From contig NZ_VFWZ01000001.1 of the NCBI RefSeq assembly GCF_006443095.1, forward strand, positions 310,001 through 374,000: a DNA stretch of 64,000 nucleotides, read 5' to 3'. The position numbers and the translations under genes were made by a program. The stretch is from Aquimarina algicola (GTDB lineage Bacteria > Bacteroidota > Bacteroidia > Flavobacteriales > Flavobacteriaceae). Under the pieces are notes generated by a model. The model saw only the letters and a program-made list of their open reading frames with translations. It was not told the origin of the DNA and ran no database searches. Position 1 is the first letter of the stretch; the number at the start of each line of letters is the position of its first letter. Below, piece after piece: positions 49,616-58,562 of the stretch.

Positions 49616-50401
49616 TTATTTAAGGAATTCTACGATCATATTAAAATCAACAGAATTCCCGATAGGAAGTAATTTACCATTCAGAAGCTCGATATTATCC
49701 TTACTATATGATTTTACTTTCTCTTTATTAATAATATGAGATTTATGAATTCTAATAAAACTATCGGATAATTCTTGTAAAGCTTTTTTTAAGCCATTAT
49801 ACACAACAATTGTACTATCGTCTGCCAAATGATATGTGATATAGTTTCCTAACCCTTCTATATGAATGATTTCATCTTCAGCAATTGTATAGACTCTTTT
49901 GTTAGACCTTAGTTCTAATGTTTTTTTGGGAATATTGACAGATAGTAATTTGTTTTTTTCTTTTTCTTCAAAATAATAGTCAAGTATGTATACAGAAGAT
50001 ACAAATACAACTGTAGAATTAATTAGGATGATCGCTCTTAATAAAGCATTTATATCAAATATTTGCAAAAAAGTAAAGTCATTATAATCATCTACAAAAA
50101 AATGCATGAATAGTCGTTGTACTGCACTTGCTATAAATAATAAAGAAATGTATAATATCAAGAAGTGAAAAAACTTCTTTTTAAGTAAAAATTGAGGGAT
50201 CAAATATAAAACTGTAAGGTAAACACTAAAAATCCTAACCGGTAAGAGTACAAACTCTAGATAGAAAGAAGCTTTATAATCACCTTCTTTTACCCAAATG
50301 ATTCCAAAAATAATGTAGTATAGGATCCAAAATGAAACATGTATAAACAATATTGTATGTCGGCTAAGTGATCTAAACATGATAAAGTTTTTATTTGACA
50401 T
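49616..50401 (-). CDS. membrane-anchored LytTR transcriptional regulator
   Basis: The 261-residue protein has four hydrophobic helices (about residues 15-145) and a C-terminal LytTR domain (LELRSNKRVYTIAEDEIIHIEGLGNYITYHLADDSTIVVYNGLKKAL, SFIRIHKSHIINKEKVKSYSKDNIELLNGKLLPIG). It has no receiver domain, so it would respond directly to a membrane signal. An alternative start is ATG 50380. It is divergent from the PDZ-hydrolase gene, which may be its target. Confidence 0.85.
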   Translation of the reverse strand: MSNKNFIMFRSLSRHTILFIHVSFWILYYIIFGIIWVKEGDYKASFYLEFVLLPVRIFSVYLTVLYLIPQFLLKKKFFHFLILYISLLFIASAVQRLFMHFFVDDYNDFTFLQIFDINALLRAIILINSTVVFVSSVYILDYYFEEKEKNKLLSVNIPKKTLELRSNKRVYTIAEDEIIHIEGLGNYITYHLADDSTIVVYNGLKKALQELSDSFIRIHKSHIINKEKVKSYSKDNIELLNGKLLPIGNSVDFNMIVEFLK

Positions 50402-50507
50402 ATATAAGAGCCTAAATTTCGCATAAAAAATGAAAGGATTCGTATAATTTTCAAAATTAAATCACTGCTACGGATAGTTTTGAACAAAAATTAAAATCAA
50501 AAGTATC

Positions 50508-51824
50508 ATGCAACGCGTATTATTTTGTACACTATTTATTTCAGTTATTTTTTCCGGATTTTGTCAAGAATTAGAGCGTCGAGCTTCGTTTATTTCTAAA
50601 ATATCATGGCCGGATCACAAAAATCCCGGAGCAAAAATTAAAGAAATCATCAAAAAATCTCCTTTGGATATGGCAGGGTTTAAAGCTGGGGATATAATCA
50701 TTAGTGTAGATGACCGGCCTATAATCACACAAGAAGATTGGAGTACAATTACGTTTAACCTTAATTCTACCAAAACCACAAAAATACAGGCAAAACGAAA
50801 TCATAAACTATTTACAAAGGTAGTTAGACTACAACCTTTACCATTAGAAAAAAATGAAAATGTAGAAACTTTTTACGAAACTGTAACTAGTGATTATGGA
50901 ATACGGCAACGAGCGATTATTACCGTTCCAAAAGAAAATATAAACAAAAAGAATCCTGCAATTATATTAATACAGGGACTAAGTTGTTCTTCTGTTGAAA
51001 AATATTCTGGTCGCAGTAACAACTGGGTGCGACAGATCAAAGACATTGCCGAAAAATCCCAAATGGTATTTATGAGAATAGAAAAACCCGGTGTTGGCGA
51101 TAGTGAAGGTGATTGTGGTACAGTAGATTTTTTGACAGAATTAAATGGATATGAATCTGCGATACAATATCTAAAAGATCAACATTATGTAGATGTATCA
51201 AAAATTATAATTTATGGAAATAGTATGGGAAGTGCTCTTGCTCCTTATCTGGCAACTAAATATGATTTGAGAGGTATTATCTCTGATGGTACGTTTTTTA
51301 AATCCTGGTATGAACATATGCTGGAGATAGAAAGAAGAATTTTACAGATCGAAGGAAAAACAGAGGAGGAAATTTATGATCTTATGAATACCGTTTACAT
51401 TCCGTTATATTATGAGATGTTGATCAAAAAACGAAGTTTTGAAGAAATTCTAAATGATCATCCTACTTATAAAAAATATCATAGACAAGGAAAAAATCAT
51501 ATGTATGGTAGGTCTATGCATTATTATCATCAAATTCAAGATTTTAATTTTGCAAAACATTGGGAAAATATCAAAGTTCCTATACGAATACGATGGGGAA
51601 CCAATGATTGGATCATGACAGAACATGATAATGACATGATTATAGATGTTTTAAAGTCTAAAGGACATAAGAATCATAAACTATATAAATATAAAAATCT
51701 AGATCACTGGAGTACGATACATCCTAACTATGCTAATAGTTATAATTTTGAACCCGGTACTTGGGAAGATAAAATCAGTCAGCAAATCATTGATTGGGCC
51801 TGGGAAATTATTAATGAAGAATAA
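50508..51824 (+). CDS. secreted PDZ domain plus alpha/beta hydrolase
   Basis: The 438-residue protein has a signal peptide (MQRVLFCTLFISVIFSGFCQ), a PDZ-like domain (about residues 38-105: GAKIKEIIKKSPLDMAGFKAGDIIISVDD) and an alpha/beta hydrolase domain with nucleophile elbow YGNSMGSAL (Ser about residue 243) and a probable catalytic His in NLDHWSTIHP. The PDZ-hydrolase combination is unusual outside proteases and suggests peptide-guided substrate binding. The likely substrate is a peptide or ester in the periplasm; this is inference. Confidence 0.82.
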   Translation: MQRVLFCTLFISVIFSGFCQELERRASFISKISWPDHKNPGAKIKEIIKKSPLDMAGFKAGDIIISVDDRPIITQEDWSTITFNLNSTKTTKIQAKRNHKLFTKVVRLQPLPLEKNENVETFYETVTSDYGIRQRAIITVPKENINKKNPAIILIQGLSCSSVEKYSGRSNNWVRQIKDIAEKSQMVFMRIEKPGVGDSEGDCGTVDFLTELNGYESAIQYLKDQHYVDVSKIIIYGNSMGSALAPYLATKYDLRGIISDGTFFKSWYEHMLEIERRILQIEGKTEEEIYDLMNTVYIPLYYEMLIKKRSFEEILNDHPTYKKYHRQGKNHMYGRSMHYYHQIQDFNFAKHWENIKVPIRIRWGTNDWIMTEHDNDMIIDVLKSKGHKNHKLYKYKNLDHWSTIHPNYANSYNFEPGTWEDKISQQIIDWAWEIINEE

Positions 51825-51842
51825 CTGTACTGGTAATTGCTG

Positions 51843-54242
51843 CTAATTGGCTCTTTTGGTTTCTGGTTCTCCGATATTTACGTTTTTATATCTGTCATTT
51901 TTTAGTTTACCAAAATTATATGATAAAGAAAATCTTATATACCTTGTATTGAATATATTTGCATATACGATATCTGTAATTCCGGCCCGATAGTTTCCGT
52001 CTGCTCTTACTTTATAAAAGATATCATTGAAATCGATATTAAAAGTAGTTGTTTTATTAAATAATTTTTTTTCTAAGCCTATGTTTACTGAAGAATAATC
52101 TCTTTCTGAATTTAATCCATCTTGCTTTTCACTTAAATACCATCCTGTTAAAAATATTGTTACCCAGTCTTTGATGTCAAAGCTATTTTGTGAGTATAAA
52201 TAGTAGTATGGTTTTTTGTTATTAGAAATGTCAAACACTCCTGTATTGTCTTTAAGTTCATCGTATGTTGTAGTTATGGTATTTGAAGATCGCCACCATT
52301 TTAAATTTACATTTTTGGATAATGAAATAAAATAAGAATGCCGTTTAGTGACATTACGTCTTTGCAATATATATGCTCTGGGATTTTCTTCTGATTGAAA
52401 TGCTCCACCATCTATAGGGTCTATAGTATAATTATATCCTGCTTTTAATCCCCATTTATTATACGTTCCTCCTATTTCGATTGCATGTACTTTTGAGGGT
52501 TGTAGATTTGGGTTTCCTTGTATAGATGTAAGCGCATCTTGATACACAACAAATGGGTTTAAAATAGAATAACGAGGCCTATTGATCCTAGAAGTATATG
52601 ACAAGTATACATTACTATGATCAGACAAAGTAGTATTAATAGAAGCATTTGGAAAAAAATCTATGTATTCGTTTTCAATTTTACTTCCTGCTCTATTACT
52701 GGTTGTTAAATCATATGTAGTTAATTCTGATCGTAATCCCAAACTGTAATTTAGGGTATTGATTTTACCTTTATAATTAACATATAGTGCAGGAATTTTT
52801 TCTAGATATGTAAACGTGTTCGATATTTCTTCATCTATAATAAGGCTTCCATCATTTTGAATATTGAAGAAATCTGTGTTAGAATTAATGTTTACATATC
52901 CCAATTTCCCTCCAAATTCTACTATTGATGTATTGGGAAAGGTTTTTGTATAATCAAATTGAAAACTAACAATATCTATTTTGTTCTCTCCAATATTATT
53001 GATACGCGCATTATCTTCTACCATGTCTATTATATTGTTCTCTGTTATCAAATTTTCGAAGTCTTCGTTATAAGAAGAATACTGACCACCTATAAAAATA
53101 TTAGATCCCAGGCTATCTATTTTAGAATAATAATTAATATTAAAGGTGTTTTTTGATGTTATCTGATCAACATTAATATTACTTTGATATATTCCTGTCG
53201 CAGTATCAGTAATTATATTCTTGCTGATTTGGTTTCCACCTAAACTTTCATAAGCACCTATATATGAAAATGATATATAATTTTCTTTGTTGATATTGTA
53301 TTGAACTCCGGCTGTATAATTAGAAAAGTTATTAAAATCATATTGCCAATCTGTTTCTAGGTCAGAGGTAAACATATCTATGGGTTCTTTGCGTGATCTT
53401 GTAGTGGTCAAGATGTGTCTATCATTTCCTGTAAGAAAACCATAACTGCTATTAATAGACCATTTTCCCTTTACATAACTATAGTCAATGTTGGTTCTAT
53501 TATCATAACCACTAAAATTATTGTGAGTATAATAGTTTTTTACTACTCCTTTATTACCTACTTCATCATTGATTTTTGTAATAATATTTATCACCGCATT
53601 ACCTTCTGCATCATATCTTGGCCCAGGATTATTAATGATTTCTACTTTTTCGATATTTGTTGGTGATAGAGTTGATAAGCGTTCACTTGCGATTCGTATT
53701 CCATTCAAAAATATGATAGCATTACCTTTGCCAAACACACTAATCTCTCCGTCTGTGTTATAAACGATTCCGGGAGATTTCCTTAAAATTTCATCTACAG
53801 ATGTACTTGTTGCTAATGTTGTATTTGCTATGTTGACCTCTAGAGTACCATCTGCTCGTTCTTTTACAAGGCTACTTTTTGATGTTAGCACGACTTCATC
53901 TAATTCATTTTTGTTTTCTAGAACATTCACAATACCTAGATCAATATCAGCCTGACCCTGATATTCAATATTCATGTACATTTCTTTGAATGCTAAAGAA
54001 GTGAATTTAAGGATAACTTTTGTTTGTTTGAGGTTATCAATGAGAAACTCATTTTCAAAAAAGCTTGTTCCGGTTATTACAGTAGAATCTTTTGCAGAAA
54101 GTACAATTACATTTCCTAATAATACTTGATTCTCGTTATTTTTTACATAACCAGAAATTGATTCTATGGATTGTGCGTGATTATTGTTACATAATAGCAT
54201 ACAAAATATAACCAATAGAATTATTTTGATAATAATATTCAT
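51843..54242 (-). CDS. TonB-dependent receptor, outer-membrane beta-barrel family
   Basis: The 799-residue protein has a signal peptide, a carboxypeptidase-like N-terminal domain (ESISGYVKNNENQVLLGNVIVLSAKDSTVI), a plug (IIFLNGIRIASERLSTLSPTNIEKVEIINNPG, DAEGNAVINIITK) and a barrel ending in an aromatic-rich strand. It belongs to the same group as the receptor at 8-10.4 kb but is clearly diverged. No SusD neighbour is present. It is convergent with the PDZ-hydrolase gene, 18 bp apart, and is preceded on its strand by two NTF2-like genes. Confidence 0.9.
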   Translation of the reverse strand: MNIIIKIILLVIFCMLLCNNNHAQSIESISGYVKNNENQVLLGNVIVLSAKDSTVITGTSFFENEFLIDNLKQTKVILKFTSLAFKEMYMNIEYQGQADIDLGIVNVLENKNELDEVVLTSKSSLVKERADGTLEVNIANTTLATSTSVDEILRKSPGIVYNTDGEISVFGKGNAIIFLNGIRIASERLSTLSPTNIEKVEIINNPGPRYDAEGNAVINIITKINDEVGNKGVVKNYYTHNNFSGYDNRTNIDYSYVKGKWSINSSYGFLTGNDRHILTTTRSRKEPIDMFTSDLETDWQYDFNNFSNYTAGVQYNINKENYISFSYIGAYESLGGNQISKNIITDTATGIYQSNINVDQITSKNTFNINYYSKIDSLGSNIFIGGQYSSYNEDFENLITENNIIDMVEDNARINNIGENKIDIVSFQFDYTKTFPNTSIVEFGGKLGYVNINSNTDFFNIQNDGSLIIDEEISNTFTYLEKIPALYVNYKGKINTLNYSLGLRSELTTYDLTTSNRAGSKIENEYIDFFPNASINTTLSDHSNVYLSYTSRINRPRYSILNPFVVYQDALTSIQGNPNLQPSKVHAIEIGGTYNKWGLKAGYNYTIDPIDGGAFQSEENPRAYILQRRNVTKRHSYFISLSKNVNLKWWRSSNTITTTYDELKDNTGVFDISNNKKPYYYLYSQNSFDIKDWVTIFLTGWYLSEKQDGLNSERDYSSVNIGLEKKLFNKTTTFNIDFNDIFYKVRADGNYRAGITDIVYANIFNTRYIRFSLSYNFGKLKNDRYKNVNIGEPETKRAN

Positions 54243-54302
54243 AAATGATTATTGATTACGATTTATGACTTTAGCAAGAGAAAGTGTATGGTTTACGATA
54301 TT

Positions 54303-54893
54303 CTACAGCTTTTGTTTTGTGGCGGTTTTGCTTATTATTTTCCATTGATTATCGATCTTTTTTAATAAAAAGAGGTCTATAAACTTTATATTTCTATCCG
54401 GATACAAAATTTCTACTTTTGCAGATGCAATATCTACCTGTAAGTCTATTGATAAAATCTTCCCTTTTCGACCTGTGAAATTATTAGGTTCTTGTTTGAA
54501 ATAACTGAGGTATTCTATCGGTGTAATTCTTTTAAACTTTTCCTGCACAGTTAAATACAGCGTTGCATTTTCTGCAAAAGCACTTTTTAACAAACCCTTC
54601 TTAGTATAAGAAGTTCCTTCAATATAATTCTGAAGTGTTTTTTTGACTAATGCTTTTTCGGATACGGTTTTTACGTGAATATCATTATGACTGGGGATTA
54701 TATTCAGGCTTTCATAGATGAGTTTATCATCACTTACAAAACTTTTATCATAATTGATTACCTTTTTTTGATTGCTATTGCTATGAATATTTATAAGCAA
54801 TTTTTGTTTTAAGTTTTCTATACTATCATTTGCATATTGAGAATTAACAGTGCAAAATATTAAGACAAGTATTTTTAAAAATAGATATTTCAT
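54303..54893 (-). CDS. secreted NTF2-like (putative lumazine-binding) protein
   Basis: The 196-residue protein has a signal peptide (MKYLFLKILVLIFCTVNSQ), a ~60-residue N-terminal extension, and an NTF2-like C-terminal domain (LVKKTLQNYIEGTSYTKKGLLKSAFAENATLYLTV, VDIASAKVEILYPDRNIKFIDLFLLKKIDNQWKIISKTA). This pattern is that of the putative lumazine-binding family. It shares clear residues with the proteins at 54986-55414 and 61740-62162. A small-molecule-binding role is plausible; it is unproven. Confidence 0.8.
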   Translation of the reverse strand: MKYLFLKILVLIFCTVNSQYANDSIENLKQKLLINIHSNSNQKKVINYDKSFVSDDKLIYESLNIIPSHNDIHVKTVSEKALVKKTLQNYIEGTSYTKKGLLKSAFAENATLYLTVQEKFKRITPIEYLSYFKQEPNNFTGRKGKILSIDLQVDIASAKVEILYPDRNIKFIDLFLLKKIDNQWKIISKTATKQKL

Positions 54894-54985
54894 CTTTACA
54901 TTGTTTTTAGTAGTTTATATTATTATTTTATAAATATGATTGTTATAGTCTTTAAAGACGTTTATAAGTGATGGTCAATATTTCT

Positions 54986-55414
54986 TTATTCTTTTACGCT
55001 GAAAATTTTACTCACTATCTTCCACTCGTTATTGATTTTAAGCAAATTCACAAAATCGACTACGGTCCTATCGGGATAATTAATTTCGATTTTTACATTT
55101 GCTGCTTTTCCAGCTACAGAGATATATTCAATACGATTTTTTCTATTTTTTTCAGGGGCACGTCCTTTGTCATTTTTGAAGACTTCTAATGCATTGTATT
55201 CTTGATATCCATTTTTTGAGGATACATATTTCATCGTAGCATTTTTATGAAAAGCTTTTTGCAGTGTTTCGAAATCCTTTTTTGTATCACCATTTATATA
55301 GTTGGATACCGTTTTTTCTATCATTTTGTAATCATTTTGATCCTGAGAAAAAATCGTAGTCACGATACTTAGTGTTAGAATACTTGTAAGCAAAATATTT
55401 TTTGAACTTTTCAT
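54986..55414 (-). CDS. secreted NTF2-like (putative lumazine-binding) protein
   Basis: The 142-residue protein has a signal peptide (through IVTTIFSQ) and one NTF2-like domain (MIEKTVSNYINGDTKKDFETLQKAFHKNATMKYVSS, AANVKIEINYPDRTVVDFVNLLKINNEWKIVSKIF). It closely resembles the protein at 61740-62162 and the C-terminal half of its downstream neighbour, so local duplication is likely. It is divergent from the LytS-type kinase, with a palindrome in the gap. Confidence 0.82.
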   Translation of the reverse strand: MKSSKNILLTSILTLSIVTTIFSQDQNDYKMIEKTVSNYINGDTKKDFETLQKAFHKNATMKYVSSKNGYQEYNALEVFKNDKGRAPEKNRKNRIEYISVAGKAANVKIEINYPDRTVVDFVNLLKINNEWKIVSKIFSVKE

Positions 55415-55486
55415 GATGATATTGGCTATTTTGATTTTGAAGCAAATCTATACATCATGATTACACATATTTTTGAATATCGACTT

Positions 55487-55505
55487 ACACGCTAATAGCG
55501 TATAC
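55487..55505. promoter_or_regulatory. palindrome between NTF2-like and LytS-type genes
   Basis: TACACGCTA-A-TAGCGTATA is an inverted repeat with eight of nine paired positions in the divergent region between the NTF2-like gene and the LytS-type kinase. It could be an operator. No assignment to a regulator can be made from sequence alone. Confidence 0.4.
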
Positions 55506-55597
55506 CAACATCAAAAACAGTACTCGTAGCTTATTTACCAGGGTTGGTAGTCGATAATGATTGTCTGGTCTTCTTTTTCTAATATCGTACCACTATA

Positions 55598-56686
55598 ATG
55601 TCTATTTTTATATCATTTGTTATGAAAAAAATGATCCTCGCAATGAAGCATCCGTTTTTTAATCATCTATTATTTTGGATTGGGGTTTTTTTATACTTTG
55701 CAGTTACCTCAAACATGACATTTTTTGATGGATATGTGCATATGATAGAGTCCAGTATGACTTTGGTCATAATGCAAATGGTAGCGACATATGTTATTCT
55801 TTATGTTTTTATTCCCAGGTTTTTAGACCAAAAAAAAAATGTAGTATTTACAGTGTTTGTATTACTTTTATTATCGGCTTTATTTGTATGTTACATGGCT
55901 ATCAGAGCTTACTATTTTGATATAAAATACTTATATGTCTATAGTGATATTGCTAAAGAATATGCTTTAATGTCTTTTGGTGATAGATTATTGGATTTAA
56001 GCACGTTTGTAAGTAAAATTGTAAAGTTTTTGACACCTTTGGCGTTGCTTTTGTTATTTCGTTTTTATAGAAAACAAAAGGATTATTTGAAACTTAATGA
56101 GCAAAAAAAGATAGCAGAACTTACTGCTTTAAAAAATCAGCTAAATCCTCATTTTTTATTCAACACACTCAATAATCTATATTCTTTAGCTATAAAAAAA
56201 TCGGATAAAACCCCTGAGGTAATAGAGAAACTCTCTGATATACTTGATTATATGCTATATAGATGTAATCATAAATATGTACCTATCCAAAAAGAGATAG
56301 AATTAATAGAAAATTATCTGGCTCTCGAAAAAATTAGATATGGAAAAAGGGTTGCTATTAGTTTTATAAACAAAATTGAAAAAGAGGTTCGTATTGCTCC
56401 TTTAATTTTACTCACATTTATAGAAAATGCTTTCAAGCATGGGGTTAGTCAGGAACTTAATATAGCTGATATCAATATAAAGCTTACTTTGGTACAAGAA
56501 GAAATCTTGTTTACAATTTTTAATACAAAACCTAATCATCAAACTAAAATAGTAGATTCAAAAAATGAGTTGGGTTTAAAAAATGTAAAACAACAATTGG
56601 AGCTGTTATATCCTAACGCTTATACTTTATTAATCGAAAATGACGAAAATAGCTTTGCAGTATCATTAAAACTAAAACAACAATGA
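55598..56686 (+). CDS. LytS-type sensor histidine kinase (paralogue)
   Basis: The 362-residue protein has four hydrophobic helices (residues ~22-165) and the LytS/YehU-type kinase domain (LNPHFLFNTLNNLYSLAIKKSD, LILLTFIENAFKHGV, ELGLKNVKQQLELLYPNAY). It is strongly similar to the kinase at 12149-13216. Alternative starts are ATG 55622 and 55643. The stop overlaps the regulator start by 4 bp, so the two are co-translated. Confidence 0.88.
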   Translation: MSIFISFVMKKMILAMKHPFFNHLLFWIGVFLYFAVTSNMTFFDGYVHMIESSMTLVIMQMVATYVILYVFIPRFLDQKKNVVFTVFVLLLLSALFVCYMAIRAYYFDIKYLYVYSDIAKEYALMSFGDRLLDLSTFVSKIVKFLTPLALLLLFRFYRKQKDYLKLNEQKKIAELTALKNQLNPHFLFNTLNNLYSLAIKKSDKTPEVIEKLSDILDYMLYRCNHKYVPIQKEIELIENYLALEKIRYGKRVAISFINKIEKEVRIAPLILLTFIENAFKHGVSQELNIADINIKLTLVQEEILFTIFNTKPNHQTKIVDSKNELGLKNVKQQLELLYPNAYTLLIENDENSFAVSLKLKQQ

Positions 56687-57387
56687 AATACACCTGCCTA
56701 ATTGTAGATGATGAAGAACTGGCGAGAGATCTTATCAAAAATCATTTAGATCAACTTGATCATTTTGAGTTAGTTGGTATGTGTGAAAGCGCGATAGAGG
56801 CAAGTCAAATCTTGAAAAATCAAAAAATAGATCTCCTATTTTTAGATATTGAAATGCCAGTATTACGGGGGACTGATTTTTTTAGGAATATAATCAATAA
56901 ACCAAATGTCATTTTTACAACAGCTTACAGAGATTATGCAGTTGACGGTTTTGAACTTAATGCGATCGATTATTTGTTAAAACCAATTACTTTTAGTCGG
57001 TTTTTTAAAGCTATAGAAAAGTTTTTAGAACTTCAATCCTCAAAATCAATAAATCACCTTATAGACATAAAAGAAGATCAAAAAAGAGATTATATTTTTG
57101 TACGTAAAGAAAGGAAACAGGTTAAAATCTTTTTTGATGAAATCCTATGTGTTGAGAGTGTAAGAGATTACATAAAAATTAAAACAGAATCAGGGAATCA
57201 TCTTGTAAAATATAGTCTAACCGCTTTTATCGAAAATTTAGATAATAATTTTATAAGAACTCATCGTTCTTATGTTGTGAATATTAAAAAAATTACCGCC
57301 TATACCAAAAATGATGTCGAAATCGGTAAAATAGAAATTCCAATAGGAGAACGCTATAAATCTATAATTAAAAAAGTATTGAGTTGA
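56683..57387 (+). CDS. LytTR-family response regulator (paralogue)
   Basis: The 234-residue protein has a receiver domain (DDEEL at residues 9-13, phospho-acceptor Asp in LLFLDIEMPVLRG about 55, Lys in DYLLKPITF) and a LytTR domain (ILCVESVRDYIKIKTES, IRTHRSYVVNIKKI). It is the closest relative in the window to the regulator at 13206-13904. Receiver identity is visibly high between the two (DYAVDGFELNAIDYLLKPI against DYALDGFELNAVDYLLKPI), so cross-talk is possible. Confidence 0.92.
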   Translation: MKYTCLIVDDEELARDLIKNHLDQLDHFELVGMCESAIEASQILKNQKIDLLFLDIEMPVLRGTDFFRNIINKPNVIFTTAYRDYAVDGFELNAIDYLLKPITFSRFFKAIEKFLELQSSKSINHLIDIKEDQKRDYIFVRKERKQVKIFFDEILCVESVRDYIKIKTESGNHLVKYSLTAFIENLDNNFIRTHRSYVVNIKKITAYTKNDVEIGKIEIPIGERYKSIIKKVLS

Positions 57388-57425
57388 TAATTAATTAAAT
57401 AGTTGTACATATTCATCCTAAAAAG

Positions 57426-57468
57426 ATGAATGTTTCTAAAAACAAATACTATTTTTAGAAACATTCAT
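57426..57468. terminator. bidirectional terminator between LytTR and serine-hydrolase genes
   Basis: A perfect 17-bp stem (57426-57442 pairing with 57452-57468, arm ATGAATGTTTCTAAAAA) with a 9-base loop lies between converging genes. It can serve both strands. Confidence 0.8.
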
Positions 57469-57481
57469 TTCTGTAGAAAAT

Positions 57482-58510
57482 TTATCTAACAATCTCATGT
57501 ATTCTATTTGATAGATCTCTTACATTGCCATGTTTTTGATTTGTTAGTATAATAATCATAAGTTTTTCCTTAGGAAATCGTCTAATGATTCCTTCATAAT
57601 TACCACTAGACCCATGATGTGAATGTTCGAGTACTACACCATCTTGCCAATCACAAAAACCTAATGGAGCTTGTACATTACCTTCTTTTTCGAACTTGTT
57701 TGAAATAAAGCGTAGAGATTCTTTGTTTATAATTTTAAAAGTATGTAATTGTTGTAGCCATTGTGATAAATCACCAACTGTGGCAGCCATCAAAAGATAT
57801 GGCACATTAAATTTGTATTGATCTTGTTTGAAATTATCATCAAACGGAATTGCCATTAAGGGTGTATTAAGATATGGATATTGTTGATTGAGTATTGTTG
57901 ATGTTAATCCAAAGGGTTCAAAAATATGCTTATGCAAGTAGGTTGTATAATCTAATTGAGTGACTTGTTCTATAATTTTTATTAATAAAAGTGGACTATA
58001 ATTAGTATAGATATAATCTGTTCCCGGTTGAAACTCTAGTTCTTTTATAGCAGAAAGATCTTTGAAAAGGTCATTTTCTGTTATATTCTGATTGTTTTTA
58101 AAATATTTTCCCCAGTTTACTCTTGGTAAACCACTAGAGTACTGTAACAATTGTGTTATAGAAATTTGCTGGGCCCACTGAGGAAGATTATCTAAATATT
58201 TAGTAATCTTATCATCTGTGTTGAGCATTCCTTTTTCCTGAAGTTGCATAATGGCTACAGCAGGAAATTCTTTGTATATCGATCCTATATTGAATCTGTG
58301 ATTTTTGGTGAGCTTTTCAGTTTTGGTTGCATTAGCATATCCAAATGATTGATTATATAGTGTTTTTCCTTCTTTTATGACAAGAATATTACCATTTAGT
58401 TTTCCATTTTGATGTTGTTCTTTTAAAAAAGCATCAATATCTTTTTGAGCGTAACAACAACTTATAGTAAAACTTAAAAATGCTAAAAACATATATTGAG
58501 TTAGATTCAT
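57482..58510 (-). CDS. beta-lactamase-fold serine hydrolase (class C / esterase-like)
   Basis: The 342-residue protein has a signal peptide (through SCCYAQ) and the serine beta-lactamase-like fold: GSIYKEF (SxxK nucleophile near residue 76), YTNYSP (the YxN motif near 165), and EHSHHGSSGNYEG near the third motif. Such proteins are penicillin-binding-like esterases or D-aminopeptidases. It is the first of three related genes on this strand. Confidence 0.88.
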   Translation of the reverse strand: MNLTQYMFLAFLSFTISCCYAQKDIDAFLKEQHQNGKLNGNILVIKEGKTLYNQSFGYANATKTEKLTKNHRFNIGSIYKEFPAVAIMQLQEKGMLNTDDKITKYLDNLPQWAQQISITQLLQYSSGLPRVNWGKYFKNNQNITENDLFKDLSAIKELEFQPGTDYIYTNYSPLLLIKIIEQVTQLDYTTYLHKHIFEPFGLTSTILNQQYPYLNTPLMAIPFDDNFKQDQYKFNVPYLLMAATVGDLSQWLQQLHTFKIINKESLRFISNKFEKEGNVQAPLGFCDWQDGVVLEHSHHGSSGNYEGIIRRFPKEKLMIIILTNQKHGNVRDLSNRIHEIVR

Positions 58511-58562
58511 TATCTATTTTGATTGATTTATTATTAAACAATGTGTGTTTCTATGCAATAAG

